Shown here piece by piece: positions 1 through 9,765 of a DNA stretch of 64,000 nucleotides. Source of the stretch: Cryptomeria japonica (Eukaryota; Streptophyta; Pinopsida; Cupressales; Cupressaceae); assembly GCF_030272615.1 (NCBI RefSeq), contig NC_081412.1:696764083-696828082 (forward strand), read 5' to 3'. A program made the position numbers and the translations under genes. The notes under the pieces are model-generated. The model was not told the DNA's origin. It ran no database searches and was given only the letters and a program-made list of their open reading frames with translations. Within the stretch, counting starts at the first letter, position 1, and each line of letters opens with the position of its first letter.

Positions 1-45
1 ACTTTTATCTGCTAGCTGAGCGATGAAGCGCTGGATTGATTGAAG

Positions 46-1095
46 TCATCCCTGTAGAGATCTGAGTTGACTGATATTCTGTGGTGGTGGCATTTCCATA
101 ATGGCTTGTACCTTTGCTAGATCAACTTCAATACCCTTAGCTGAGACTATGTAGCCTAGTAACTTGCCTGATGTAACCCCGAAGACACACTTCTTAGGGT
201 TAAGCCTGACTTGGAATTTCTCCAATCGATCAAAGATTTTTGTTAGGATGCCAAGATGTTCTGCTCTGGTGAAGGACTTAGCTAGTAAGTCATCCACATA
301 GTCTTCCATAAATGTGTGCATCATGTCATGGAATATTGTGGTCATTGCTCTTTGATAAGTGGCCCCTGCATTCTTTAAGCCAAAAGGCATAACATTCCAA
401 CAGTACGTCCCCCAAGGACAGGTGAATGCTGTTTTATCTTGATCTTTAGGAGCTATCTTGATTTGGTTATAGCCTGAGAAACCATCCATTAGTGAGAGCA
501 TTGCATGACCTGCTGTGAGATCTACAATTATGTCAATACTTGGCAGAGGAAAGTCATCTTTTGGACAAGCTTTGTTGACGTCTCTGAAGTCAGTGCATAT
601 TTTGATACTACCATCCGGTTTTGATACTGGAACGATATTGGAAATCCACTCTGCATAGTCAATGGGTCGGATGAATCCGACGTCTAATAATTTCTTTAGT
701 TCAGTTTTGACCATAAGTGCCACCTGTGGATTCATCTTTCGTAGCTTTTGCTTGATTGGCTTAACTCCTGTAGAGATGGATAGATGATGCATGATTAAGT
801 GTGGATCTACTCCGGGCATATCAACATATGACCAAGCAAAGTTGATTTGTTGTTCTTTAAAGAAAATGATGAATGCTGATCTTTCTTCCTCTGTCAGAGA
901 TTCTGCAAGATGTATATTTCTGGCTGCTTCTGTGGTACCAATGTTGATTGATTGAGTGGGCTCAATCAATATGGGCGATTGCTCATGAAAGTACTCAGGA
1001 AGAGTGTCAAGTCTCTCATCGTTAGGTGCCTTAAAAAGGTTTTCACCCTTCGATGTGTCCTTTATTTTTACTTTTTTATGATCTAGAGCTGCCAT
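46..1095 (-). CDS. Reverse transcriptase region of element 1 pol
   Basis: This 349-residue open stretch carries the Ty3/gypsy reverse transcriptase core. Visible motifs are the VPVSKPDG / TDFRDVN block at about residues 155-174, LMDGFSGYNQ with the first catalytic aspartate at about 204, MPFGLKNAGATYQ at about 236-248 and the YVDD active site at 266-269. The first 100 residues are linker after the protease region. The reading frame continues upstream past a TGA at 1183-1185, so the methionine at 1095 is probably internal and not a true start. It ends at a TGA (46-48) after SLQG. The related element 2 has a stop at the same place. The polymerase would copy element RNA into DNA in virus-like particles; this copy is interrupted. 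Confidence 0.93.
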   Translation of the reverse strand: MAALDHKKVKIKDTSKGENLFKAPNDERLDTLPEYFHEQSPILIEPTQSINIGTTEAARNIHLAESLTEEERSAFIIFFKEQQINFAWSYVDMPGVDPHLIMHHLSISTGVKPIKQKLRKMNPQVALMVKTELKKLLDVGFIRPIDYAEWISNIVPVSKPDGSIKICTDFRDVNKACPKDDFPLPSIDIIVDLTAGHAMLSLMDGFSGYNQIKIAPKDQDKTAFTCPWGTYCWNVMPFGLKNAGATYQRAMTTIFHDMMHTFMEDYVDDLLAKSFTRAEHLGILTKIFDRLEKFQVRLNPKKCVFGVTSGKLLGYIVSAKGIEVDLAKVQAIMEMPPPQNISQLRSLQG

Positions 1096-1473
1096 TAACT
1101 GGTTTTCAGCATTAGATTCTTTATTTGGTTCATTTTTGCGACTGAGAGACGTGGCACTCCTTGATTGACAGATAGCCTTATTTCATTCATTGGTAGAGCC
1201 TGTTTCCGGATTTATGGTACATAGGTAATGGACAATAGATGCATCATCTGGGAAAATAGGTATATCATTTGTTTCAGGTTCATCCCAGTCGATGAGGTCA
1301 GGACAGACAAGTGGTAAGGAATCGTTGGGTGGATCAAGTTCGGCCACCGTAAGTGTTAGGATAGAGTTTTCATCGTGATGGGTCTTGGGTTTAAAGAAAT
1401 TTAGGATTTCGTCGAGGTCCTCGATGGTATCATCTTCTACATAGACTTGTTCATAATGTTTCTGTTCACTTTC

Positions 1474-3759
1474 CTAAGCGTCATAGATATTTTGCGGTCC
1501 AAATTCAAGAGGTCTATCCTCTGCGTTATGTTCTTCCTGAGAAAGGGATATAGAATCAGTATCATCCAGGATATCAGTAGTAGCATTGGAGCAGGTACCC
1601 CATTCAGATTCATTGGAATCTGTCTCATAGGCATCATCCCAGATTCTATCTGTGCTGTAAACATGTGTGTTGTATGGTGAAAACAAATTTTTGATGATGG
1701 ATACCATTTTGATGGTTTTTGCAGATTCTGTATCAGATCCGTCTTCTACTTGCTGGATTTGTTCATAGACTGTGCTTCCTCGGGGAGGAATAACGGTATT
1801 TGGAGATGACCTGATTTGTTCTTGAGATATTGGTGTTTGAATATGAGCTACTACTGCAGATAGGGCCTTCTTATGACTTAGAAGTTTTTCCTGATGTAAC
1901 TTCTGATCTTGACGTTCTCGTGCCTTGCGGATTGTTTCTACTGATTCAAAAAGTGCTTCCCGCCAGGATTCTTCTTTGTACGGTGTCTTTACTTTCCATT
2001 GAGGTTTGATAGGTAGGTGAGGCGGCCGTTTCAATAGGAACGTGAGTTTAGAACCCAATCCTGCTTTGTTTCTGCTAGGTTGTGAAGGAAGATCTATAGG
2101 TTCAGTGACTCCTTCTTTGCGTTTGCCAATAGGTCCTTTACCACCATATCCCATTTGCTTCATGATTAAGTAGCCTTTTCCATACATGTGTGTTGGTAGA
2201 ACAATGTCCAGAGCAGCTGCTCTATGATTTTCTTCTTCATCTTTGTATAACCAGCTAAGAATATCTTTGTCTTCTGATTCATGTGCTAGAGTACCCAATT
2301 GGATGAAGGTACCATCAAATTTAGTGATGGGCTGAGTAGCCAGTTGTGTTGATGTAGTAGGCAAACCACGCGATCTAGGTGAGGTTGGCAATTTTGCCAA
2401 ACATAAAGGCTCCAAAGAGTATTCTCCCATACCTTGATCTTTGATTTGCATTTTCTGCTTGAAGTCTCCCCATAAGGAGTTGGATTTTGCTGTTTGTGGA
2501 TCTGATGTTGAAGGTTGCTGCTTTTCTCTATTATGAGGAACCAAACTGTCCTGGGCTGCCCCCATTGTATTGCAATGTTGAAATGGATTGTGATCAGCAG
2601 ATATGGAGATTTCTTGTCCATCATAAGGAAACTTGACACACTGGTGATATGTAGAAGGTACTGCTTGCATTTCATGTATCCAGGGTCGTCCTAACAAAAT
2701 ATTGTAGGTTAGATCAATATCTAAGACTTGACAAATAGTATCCTTTTGTACTGGGCCTACTTGAATAGGTAATATCACTGTGCCTTTAGAGGACCTTTCC
2801 TCATCATCATATGCCTTTATGGTAATTTTCTTGCAAGGGTCAATAGATTCTTCTGAGAAGCCTAATGCACAGATAAGCTTTAAAGTACAGATATTAAGGC
2901 CGGCTCCTCCATCTATTAGGACTCTCTTGACTCGGTGTTTGCAAAAAATGACTTCAATATGGAGAGGAGTATTATGCGGATGACTCAATGAGGTATTGTC
3001 ATGCTCTGAGAAGGTGAGGTTATGAGGTCCTGTCATATGGGCGACCATGGCTTGAAATCTGTCTGTATCCAGATTTTGAGGTACATTTGTTTCCAATAAT
3101 GCTTGCTCCAATATGTCTTTGTGCTTGGGTGATAGTTTCAATAATTCCAGGATAGATATCTGAGCTGGAGTCTTGCATAGTTGGCTAACCAAGTCATATT
3201 GGATTTTTGGTGTGGTAGTTGCAGGTGCAGTATGTCCCTTCAAGACATATTTCTGGGTGCGGGTTGTTACATTGACAGATTCATGATCACGTTGATCTCG
3301 AATGGTGATGACATTTACTTGATGATCTTCAGCTGTTATATGGTTGATAGTGTTATTGTAGATGTGATTAATACGAGCTCCACGTGTATCATCTGAAGTA
3401 GATGCTCCATCTTTGTTGTAATTTGGGAGAGGATTTTTAAAGGCTCCATGATCACCATTTGTTCTGAGACCATCGACCGTTAAGTCACCTCGATCAATCA
3501 TGTCCTGTATTATATGTTTCAATCTCATGCATTCGTTTGTTTTATGACCCTTGTTGCGATGGAAATCACAATAGTGTGAATCATTCCACCAAGGTGGTTT
3601 GATTGGGGGTTCATAATTGTTGAGTGGTGGTAAAGAAAGAATCTTGTTTGCCAAAAGTTCCCTGAATGCGGATTCTAGTGATTGTCCCAGTGGTGTGAAG
3701 ATACGCTTTTGGAAATTGTTCGTGTTGTTGCGTGGATTGTTGTTAGGTCCAGGATTCAT
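1474..3759 (-). CDS. Element 1 CHHC knuckle, aspartic protease and G-patch region
   Basis: This 761-residue open stretch directly follows gag in the same frame after a TAA at 3769-3771. In order it shows a zinc-knuckle variant C64-x2-H67-x4-H72-x4-C77, a conserved helical block at about 188-250, an aspartic protease with the D-G-G-A active-site motif at 283-286 and the LLGRPWIH segment at about 355-362, then a G-patch domain at about 527-570 (repeated glycines and the GVTEPI signature). The D-G-G form is common in Tat-lineage proteases. The C-terminal third is acidic linker leading to the polymerase. It ends at a TAG in a position where element 2 remains open, so that stop is a decay mutation. 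The product would be part of a gag-pol polyprotein. Confidence 0.88.
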   Translation of the reverse strand: MNPGPNNNPRNNTNNFQKRIFTPLGQSLESAFRELLANKILSLPPLNNYEPPIKPPWWNDSHYCDFHRNKGHKTNECMRLKHIIQDMIDRGDLTVDGLRTNGDHGAFKNPLPNYNKDGASTSDDTRGARINHIYNNTINHITAEDHQVNVITIRDQRDHESVNVTTRTQKYVLKGHTAPATTTPKIQYDLVSQLCKTPAQISILELLKLSPKHKDILEQALLETNVPQNLDTDRFQAMVAHMTGPHNLTFSEHDNTSLSHPHNTPLHIEVIFCKHRVKRVLIDGGAGLNICTLKLICALGFSEESIDPCKKITIKAYDDEERSSKGTVILPIQVGPVQKDTICQVLDIDLTYNILLGRPWIHEMQAVPSTYHQCVKFPYDGQEISISADHNPFQHCNTMGAAQDSLVPHNREKQQPSTSDPQTAKSNSLWGDFKQKMQIKDQGMGEYSLEPLCLAKLPTSPRSRGLPTTSTQLATQPITKFDGTFIQLGTLAHESEDKDILSWLYKDEEENHRAAALDIVLPTHMYGKGYLIMKQMGYGGKGPIGKRKEGVTEPIDLPSQPSRNKAGLGSKLTFLLKRPPHLPIKPQWKVKTPYKEESWREALFESVETIRKARERQDQKLHQEKLLSHKKALSAVVAHIQTPISQEQIRSSPNTVIPPRGSTVYEQIQQVEDGSDTESAKTIKMVSIIKNLFSPYNTHVYSTDRIWDDAYETDSNESEWGTCSNATTDILDDTDSISLSQEEHNAEDRPLEFGPQNIYDA

Positions 3760-3768
3760 GTTTTTGCC

Positions 3769-5091
3769 TTAATTATCGTTGGTGTTGTTTGTGTTGAATT
3801 GTCCTTGATCAGTGTTTTGCGCATATGTGTTAGCACTGGGAGTAGCATTTTTAGCATTTTTCGTGTTCTGAGGATTTCCAGATAATGCAAGCACTGGTTG
3901 TTTTGATTTAGGATCATGTGATTCGTTGTTGCCTTCATTTTTGTTTCGAGTCCAAAATCGAGATTTGTCAAAGTTGGCGTTGTTTTGGTTATTGTAGTTT
4001 GATGAGTTTGTTCCTTCCTTGTAGAATTTAAGTGTTCCCTTTCTGACACATGCTTCCTCCATTTGAATGCCATTTTCAATCAATTTAGCGAAAGATGGTA
4101 TGCATTGAAGTTTTAGTCTGTAACTCATTTCACCATTCAAGTTATCAATGAAGATTTCCATTTTCTCTTTTTCAGGAATATCTCGAGGATATCTGGAGAC
4201 CATGCGTCGCCAACATTGAAGGAACGCCATGAATGTTTCATTGTTCTTTTGTTTGGTGTTGCAAACATCTAGCATGGTTATGGCATGCTGGATATTGTAG
4301 GAATAGTGGGTTATGAATTTGTTAACCAACTCATCAAATGATCTGACAGGTGGTGAGATTTTGGATAACCATTCCATGGTTTGCCCTCCCAAGCTTCTGG
4401 GGAATAACCTCATCAAATAGGTGTCATCATGAGCAAATTCAAGGCTCAGTGTGCAAAATTCCCGAACATGATCTCTGGGATCACTTTTCCCATCATATTT
4501 ATCAAATTTGGGAACATCCGAGTTTGGAGGAAAAGGCACCATGTTCAAGCTTCTGTCAAATGGATAAGGACAGATTTCATTTAAAGAGTACCGCACTGTT
4601 GTCCCTTGTTGCATATCCTGTATTTGTCTTTGCAACATTTGCATTTGTTGAGTAAGAGCAATCAAGGGTGCATTGTCTTGCCGAGGAAAAAGTTCTTGCC
4701 TTGTATTGGTTCTCAGTTGAAAAGGAGTGGTAAATGGTATATGTTGCTCTGGTGTTTCTAGTTCAGGTATACGCATTTCTGGTATGCGTTGTTCTGGAAT
4801 GTGTTGTTCAAAGTTATGTTGTTCAGGTACGTGAGTTTCTTCTTCTCGGTTTTGTTCTTGAGATGCATATTGCCGGGATCCGGTTTGAAAAAGATTTGGG
4901 TCGAAATCTTCAGGAAGTTTAACGCCCTTGCTTGTGAGCATCAACAGATATTTTTCCTTGTCATTTTCCATGAGCTTTTCGACAAGTTTTTGGAAGGAGG
5001 GATTTACTTGACATTCCCGAAGAAGGGCTTCAGTAATTTCAGGTTCTTCTACGGGTGGAACTTCAAAAGGATTTGATAATCTGCGATTCAT
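3769..5091 (-). CDS. Element 1 gag capsid protein
   Basis: A 440-residue open frame starts at MNRRLSNPF. Residues 87-119 hold short degenerate repeats rich in P-E (HIPEQ-like). A retrotransposon gag domain follows from about 190 to 345, with the FDKYDGKSDPRDHV segment at 196-209 and a later MLDVCNTKQKNNETFMAFLQ stretch, then an asparagine-rich tail. Gag proteins of this class build the virus-like particle and package element RNA. Translation may begin further upstream at a conserved MPVTRSQ methionine (about 5148), but in this copy that segment has a TGA before MNRR. The terminal TAA falls at a place where element 2 is open, so it is not a conserved gag/pol boundary. Confidence 0.9.
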   Translation of the reverse strand: MNRRLSNPFEVPPVEEPEITEALLRECQVNPSFQKLVEKLMENDKEKYLLMLTSKGVKLPEDFDPNLFQTGSRQYASQEQNREEETHVPEQHNFEQHIPEQRIPEMRIPELETPEQHIPFTTPFQLRTNTRQELFPRQDNAPLIALTQQMQMLQRQIQDMQQGTTVRYSLNEICPYPFDRSLNMVPFPPNSDVPKFDKYDGKSDPRDHVREFCTLSLEFAHDDTYLMRLFPRSLGGQTMEWLSKISPPVRSFDELVNKFITHYSYNIQHAITMLDVCNTKQKNNETFMAFLQCWRRMVSRYPRDIPEKEKMEIFIDNLNGEMSYRLKLQCIPSFAKLIENGIQMEEACVRKGTLKFYKEGTNSSNYNNQNNANFDKSRFWTRNKNEGNNESHDPKSKQPVLALSGNPQNTKNAKNATPSANTYAQNTDQGQFNTNNTNDN

Positions 5092-5149
5092 ACTTGATTC
5101 TGCGTGTGCCTCGCTTTGTTTGTCTCATTGAGAGCGAGTAACAGGCATT

Positions 5150-5536
5150 TTAATAGAAGCTTTCAGTGATGAAAGGTACAAAAGCCTCCTCGATGTGTTG
5201 CTCGGGCGTTGGTGGTTCTGGTCGAGATGTGTTATATGTGATGCACTCGTCGGGCAAGAATGCTGGATTGATTTTTCCGCTACGGTTTATGGTTTGATTA
5301 AAAGCAGACTTTTGACAGTATGCTCTTGTCTTCAAGGGTTCCTTGTCAAATTCGCTAGATTTGTTTTGGATATAACGTTTGACATGATGAAGGAATACCC
5401 GATGAGATTTGAAGAGTTGACGATTGATGTATAAAAACTTATTTCGCTTGATGAATTTGGAAAAACTAGGTTGTCGTTTCTTTAACGTGATGTTACGATA
5501 GAGGTTCTTTCTTCTCAGAATAAGGGGATTAGTCAT
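5150..5536 (-). CDS. Small ORF upstream of gag (ORF0) in element 1, unknown function
   Basis: A 128-residue frame lies immediately upstream of gag and ends ITESFY at a stop one base before the next ATG. Its N-terminal half is basic; its C-terminal half has a PEPPTPEQ segment. Element 2 keeps the C-terminal 60 residues in clearly similar form (36177-36362), with the stop in the same position, which argues that it is a real coding region and not a shadow. Ogre-type elements are known to carry an extra ORF 5' of gag with no assigned function, and this fits that place. No domain is recognisable. The stop/start closeness could allow reinitiation at gag; that is inference. Confidence 0.6.
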   Translation of the reverse strand: MTNPLILRRKNLYRNITLKKRQPSFSKFIKRNKFLYINRQLFKSHRVFLHHVKRYIQNKSSEFDKEPLKTRAYCQKSAFNQTINRSGKINPAFLPDECITYNTSRPEPPTPEQHIEEAFVPFITESFY

Positions 5537-5989
5537 GCAAGAGTGATCAATGATTTCCTTTGATTGGTTTGGATTCAGTTGATTCTTGTTTTGGAAATTT
5601 TAAATCTTACTTTATCAGAGTGAAGGCTGCCCCTTCATGATAAAGTGTGTCAAATGATATGGATAAAAGCTTCCCGATCTGGAAACTGGATTTGACGATT
5701 TGAGAATTTTAAACAAGTGTTTTGAGATAGAAATCCGTAAGATGGTAAAGGACTTTGATGATACTGATGATGAAAATTTTCCGGATTATGATAGGAGAGA
5801 CATCCTCTAGTGTGCGATTTGTTTAGGATTCGGACAACTTTGTTTAACACAAATTTAGTTTGAGAAAAGTTTTTAACAGCTTGTTTTTGTCACTCTGGCT
5901 TAATAAAAGATGATTTTTGATGAAAAAAAGTCTTTAAAATGTTTTTGAAATTTTCAAAATTTTTCAGTTTTGGACCTCTCTGTTTTTCG

Positions 5990-6660
5990 GCCTTAGATCA
6001 CGCGCTAAAACAGAGTTTACATGCGCTACTGAATTTACCTGATGTGCTAAAGGAATAAGCACACGTGCTAATCTGCCCCAAGATACGCGCTAAAATTTGG
6101 ATTTTGGAAATTTTTTGTTTAATTGGTGAAAAATCTACACGCTAGACTGGGCTTCAAATGCACTAACTGTTGGAGTATATGCGCTAAAATATGATTTCTA
6201 CGTGCTAAGCTGTTCCTTCCACGTGCTAAAGTTAGGACTGATGAAATTTGTTGTGGATTTTGTTTGGAAAAGCTATGCGTTACACTGGGCCTGATACGTG
6301 CTAGCTGTTTGAGTGAATGCACTAATGTATGTATGCTACGCGCTAAGTTGTTGCTGCCACACGCTAAAAGTAGGACTGTTGAAAATGGTTATTGAATTTT
6401 TTGAAAAAGTTACGCGCTACACTGGACCTGTGAAGCGCTAACTGTTTTGTTTTATGCGCTAATCCTTGGTTCCCACGCGCTAAGAGGTTGCTGCGACGCG
6501 CTAGACTGTGTTGTGGATGCGCTAAAGGATTGTATACTGGTTTGCCTAATGATAAAACACTACTGTTTTAACTCCACGCGCTAATTTGAGGTTTGGATGC
6601 GCTAGCAAAAGTTTTCTACGCGCTAAGATGTTGTTCTTATGCGCTAGACTGCCCTGATTT
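5990..6660. repeat. TGCGCTA dispersed short repeat, block 1 of element 1
   Basis: About 24 copies of a 9-10 bp core resembling ATGCGCTAA or ACGCGCTAA occur in 670 bp, roughly one per 28 bp, with unrelated spacers. Variants mostly replace CG by TG or CA (for example GTGCTA, GCACTA), as expected from decay of methylated CpG. Confidence 0.85.
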
Positions 6661-7824
6661 TTCGGTTTGGGTGTTTTCTTGAGATTTTTGATTTTTGTTG
6701 AGAATTTTTCAAGTGCGATGGATGATTTTCTGAAGTAATAAATGCAAGCCGGGCACAAAAAGTACAACCATTTTTCCTAATCTAATAAAAAGTGTATGTT
6801 CTACGAGGATGTGTTCAAATCCCCAATGTTTTAACAGGTTTGGATACAAGTAATACACTTCAGAAAGACTCTTTATTCAAGGGTCATAAATAACATCATA
6901 GCCCACTAGTCTCGATACTCTGTCAGCTCAAATAGCCGTGTCACCCCCTAGGGGGCGCCCGTTTTTTTGCCTTTTGCCAGAAGTTAACCCAAAGTGAATT
7001 GCTTCATAGTTGAGTAGTTATCTTGGGAGATATATGGTGAGTAATCTTGGGGGCGGATTCTTCCCCACCCTTGCACTATGATGTTACAAATGTTTGGTTA
7101 CTGACTCGGTTCAAAGCTTCTAATTCTATGGTTCGTAATCAGACTTCCCGTTCGGCCGTCAGTGATAAACTCCCTCAGGAGGCTTCCCAACCTTTAGAAC
7201 AAAGGCTTTACGTATCTCGAGGATACTGGGGGAAGGCTAATCACTGCACGCAATCGTTGAAAAGGACTTTCGTCACTTTCCACATTTGATTATAGTGGGT
7301 TGAAATTCTTGGTGTCAAAGCCGTTCCCCACTTAGGTCGATCCCTTCACACCAGCCATAAATGACTTTAAGAGTTGATTGCAACTCCTCGGGAAGGCAGA
7401 CCTGCTAAAGGATGTAAATGCTTGAAATAATGAAAACTGTAAGAGTGGGTAGGATTTTTGATCACCCAATTAAGGGGAGAGCATATTTCTACCACTTTCG
7501 AGACAGAGCAATCAATTGTATTTTATCTTTTCAAATCAGTGATTTTGCTAAATTCTATGTGGATATGTTGCTCCACAAAAACATGGTGTTTATTTTATCC
7601 GGGCAAATCAATGATTTTCTAATTTATGAAAGGGAAATGGTCAACAAAGCAAATGTTCGATTTTGGGGTCAACATCGATTTATAAAAGAAAAGCGTCTGC
7701 TCCACCTGCAAGAAATTATCAGAGTCCTGCAAGCAAACAAAAAAATTGTTAGATGATTTGGTGGACTTCCACAAGTCTAAAATTTCTTTTTTGGTTACAA
7801 TTTTAAAATTTTCCTCTGTCTGTT

Positions 7825-8215
7825 ATGCGCTACAGAATGGCTTTTACGCGCTACAATAGAGACAGGATGCGCTACAACTATTTTCCTCTACGCTACACTG
7901 TTCAATGAATGCGTTATTCTGCAAGTTCGAAGCGCTGTTCTGTGGTTTTGCTGAGACCTGCAGGAAAATTTTGAATTTGATGCGCTACTGTTTGGGTTGC
8001 ACTCGCTGTATTATGGGTTATAAGCGCTGAACTGGGGATCGGAAGCGCTAGTCTGGGTGTTGAATGCGCTACTCTATGATTCGCCCGTGTCGAGACCTAC
8101 AGGAAAGTGTTAGAAGGAGTCATGCACTAAGAGAATGTCTTCACGCGCTAATCTTCAGACCACACGCGCTAAACAGGGAGTTGGATGCGCTAAACAGTGA
8201 ACTGAAAGCGCTACT
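7825..8215. repeat. TGCGCTA dispersed short repeat, block 2 of element 1
   Basis: About a dozen more copies of the same GCGCTA-type core, same orientation as block 1, between the conserved leader core and the primer binding site. Confidence 0.8.
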
Positions 8216-8277
8216 TCAATTTTCCCGTGTGTCTGCAAAAGAGGTTAATTTCAAAAACCGATGTGATATTTGGGGTC

Positions 8278-8297
8278 GGGCCCCACGGTGGGCGCCA
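8278..8297 (-). promoter_or_regulatory. Primer binding site of element 1
   Basis: On the minus strand the sequence begins TGGCGCCCACCGTGGGG, four bases inside the LTR. The leading TGG pairs with a tRNA 3' CCA end. The same sequence is kept in element 2 (47984-48003). The exact tRNA was not identified. Confidence 0.85.
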
Positions 8298-8301
8298 GAA
8301 A

Positions 8302-9765
8302 TGTATGCGGGAAAAGTGGGCGAATAAAACTTAATATGTGAAAATTTAGTTAAATACTAGTCCACACACACAGAGAGGACTTCTTGGTGCAAGTTATGGA
8401 GTAATGAAGTATTACTCAGCTTCCCAAGGAGGGTCCCATGGTTCTCTATCTCACAATGTCCCTCAAACCAATGTTTTGCTCTCAGATCACTAAGCAAAAT
8501 GGTTTAGGGATGGCAAATATGAGAACGAGAGATGCTTTTGCTAAATTTAGTATGAAATAGATGTGAAGTTATGTATGATGCTAAAAATGCAATAAACTAA
8601 ATGATAAGATGACAAGATTAGTACGAATACTATCCTAGCATGATATGTTTAATCTATGATTGAGCTAAAATGATAAAGAACTTATTCTAAACATGCATAT
8701 TTAGTCTACTTCCTAATTTAAAGAGAGGCTAAATGATGAGTATATATGAAATGAAAGCTTGAAAGAATTTGAGCATAAGTGTAATGCTTCAAATTTGAAA
8801 GATGATTGTTAAAAATGGAGGAATGAGAGCTCTATTTATAGCACAAACAGGGCAATGGATGGTCAGGATTGAAAGGTTTAATCAAGGGCCAAGTTTGAAA
8901 GTTGGGGATCCATGTGCACAATTTGCACCAATGACATGGTGACAAATGTCAACATAAGATTGGGTTGAAAGAAGGGGTTGGAGGTATTGAATGCCTGAGA
9001 AGACCTCATAGTTATCTAGAGGCTAAGGGTCAAGTCTAAGTTAGGATTACCCACTGGATTAGGAGTTAATCCAAGGATAAACCTTTGTGAAAATGATTAA
9101 GAGATAATCATGGTCAAAGCAATAAAGGCCTGATGAGACCCTTGGGTTGGATAGAGGTTGAGTCAAAACAAATGTTTTAACCATGTAGGAGGGTTTGAGT
9201 TAACCATTAATGGTTATTGGAGACTTTGTGGATTAAGTGGTTGAAGGTTGGAAGCTTTCAAAGGTTATCAAAGACTTTGAGACATTTAGTGGTTGAAGGT
9301 TGAAAGCCTTTAATGGTTATCAAAGACTTTGAGACATTGAGAAGTGACTTCCCTTTGCTTAAGGATGTGACAAAGTTTAGAGGAGGGGTTAGGTTAATTA
9401 GAAGCGATTAGAAGATTCTAGAAGGGATTAGAAATGGGTTTGGGATTTTGCAAGTGGATGGGGGGATAATAGGATTTAATTGAATTAGATGATTTTATTC
9501 AATTTGATTGCAATTTGGAGAAATTAAATAAATTAGATTTATTCAATTTAGGATAACTATTTAATTAAATTTGAATTTAATTAAAAGTGGATAGGAGGAT
9601 TTATTTGAATAAAATGATTTATTCATTAAATGGATATAGTGAATTTTATTTAAATAAATTGAGTAATTTACTTAATAAAATAGAAGAATGTGGATAATTT
9701 AATGAAATAGAGAAATGAACATAAAATATTCATTTAGGAATATGGTCATTTTTATACGTCTACAA
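8302..9765 (-). repeat. 5' LTR of element 1 (1464 bp)
   Basis: Bounded by TG...CA, next to the primer site on one side and to AGGAT on the other. It aligns along its length with the LTRs of element 2 (1459 and 1474 bp). A TATAAATA box on the minus strand lies at 8833-8840. Clearly more diverged from the element 2 LTRs than those are from each other. Confidence 0.87.
8833..8840 (-). promoter_or_regulatory. LTR core promoter TATA box, element 1
   Basis: TATAAATA on the minus strand followed by GAGCTCTCATTCC, the same context as in every LTR and array unit of this family. Confidence 0.7.

Larger units (their letters stand above)
5540..8277 (-). other. Long untranslated leader of element 1
   Basis: The 2.7 kb between the primer binding site and ORF0 has no convincing coding sequence. 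It holds two blocks of the short TGCGCTA repeat (5990-6660 and 7825-8215) flanking a non-repetitive core (about 6840-7420). The core is well conserved in element 2, where it is split by element 3 (37640-38026 and 46727-46930). A conserved untranslated core next to the primer site is where packaging and dimerisation signals are expected; that role is inference. Confidence 0.7.
1..9765 (-). mobile_element. Element 1: Tat/Ogre-like Ty3/gypsy LTR retrotransposon, 5' half
   Basis: Read on the minus strand from right to left: LTR (8302-9765), primer binding site, 3.2-kb leader, a small ORF before gag, gag, CHHC knuckle plus protease plus G-patch, and reverse transcriptase, running off the left edge. 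From 5091 to 46 the coding sequence stays in one frame, interrupted only by stops near 3769, 1474 and 1183 and by the one at 46. RNase H, integrase and the 3' LTR lie outside the window. Membership of the Tat lineage is inferred from close similarity to element 2, which shows dual RNase H. The right flank AGGAT (9766-9770) is the predicted target duplication; its partner is off-window. Confidence 0.9.

Noticed and set aside
1447-1680. Plus-strand ORFs opposite gag-pol of elements 1 and 2
   Set aside because: They are shadows of the minus-strand coding frames, with no domains and no conservation beyond that.
3766-3774. Stop codon between gag and protease of element 1 as programmed readthrough
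   Set aside because: Element 2 is open at the matching codon and has its own stop a few codons away. The stops are therefore independent decay, not a conserved signal.
5990-6660. TGCGCTA blocks as a CRISPR-like array
   Set aside because: Cores are only 8-10 bp and variable, spacers are irregular, and the setting is a plant retrotransposon leader.
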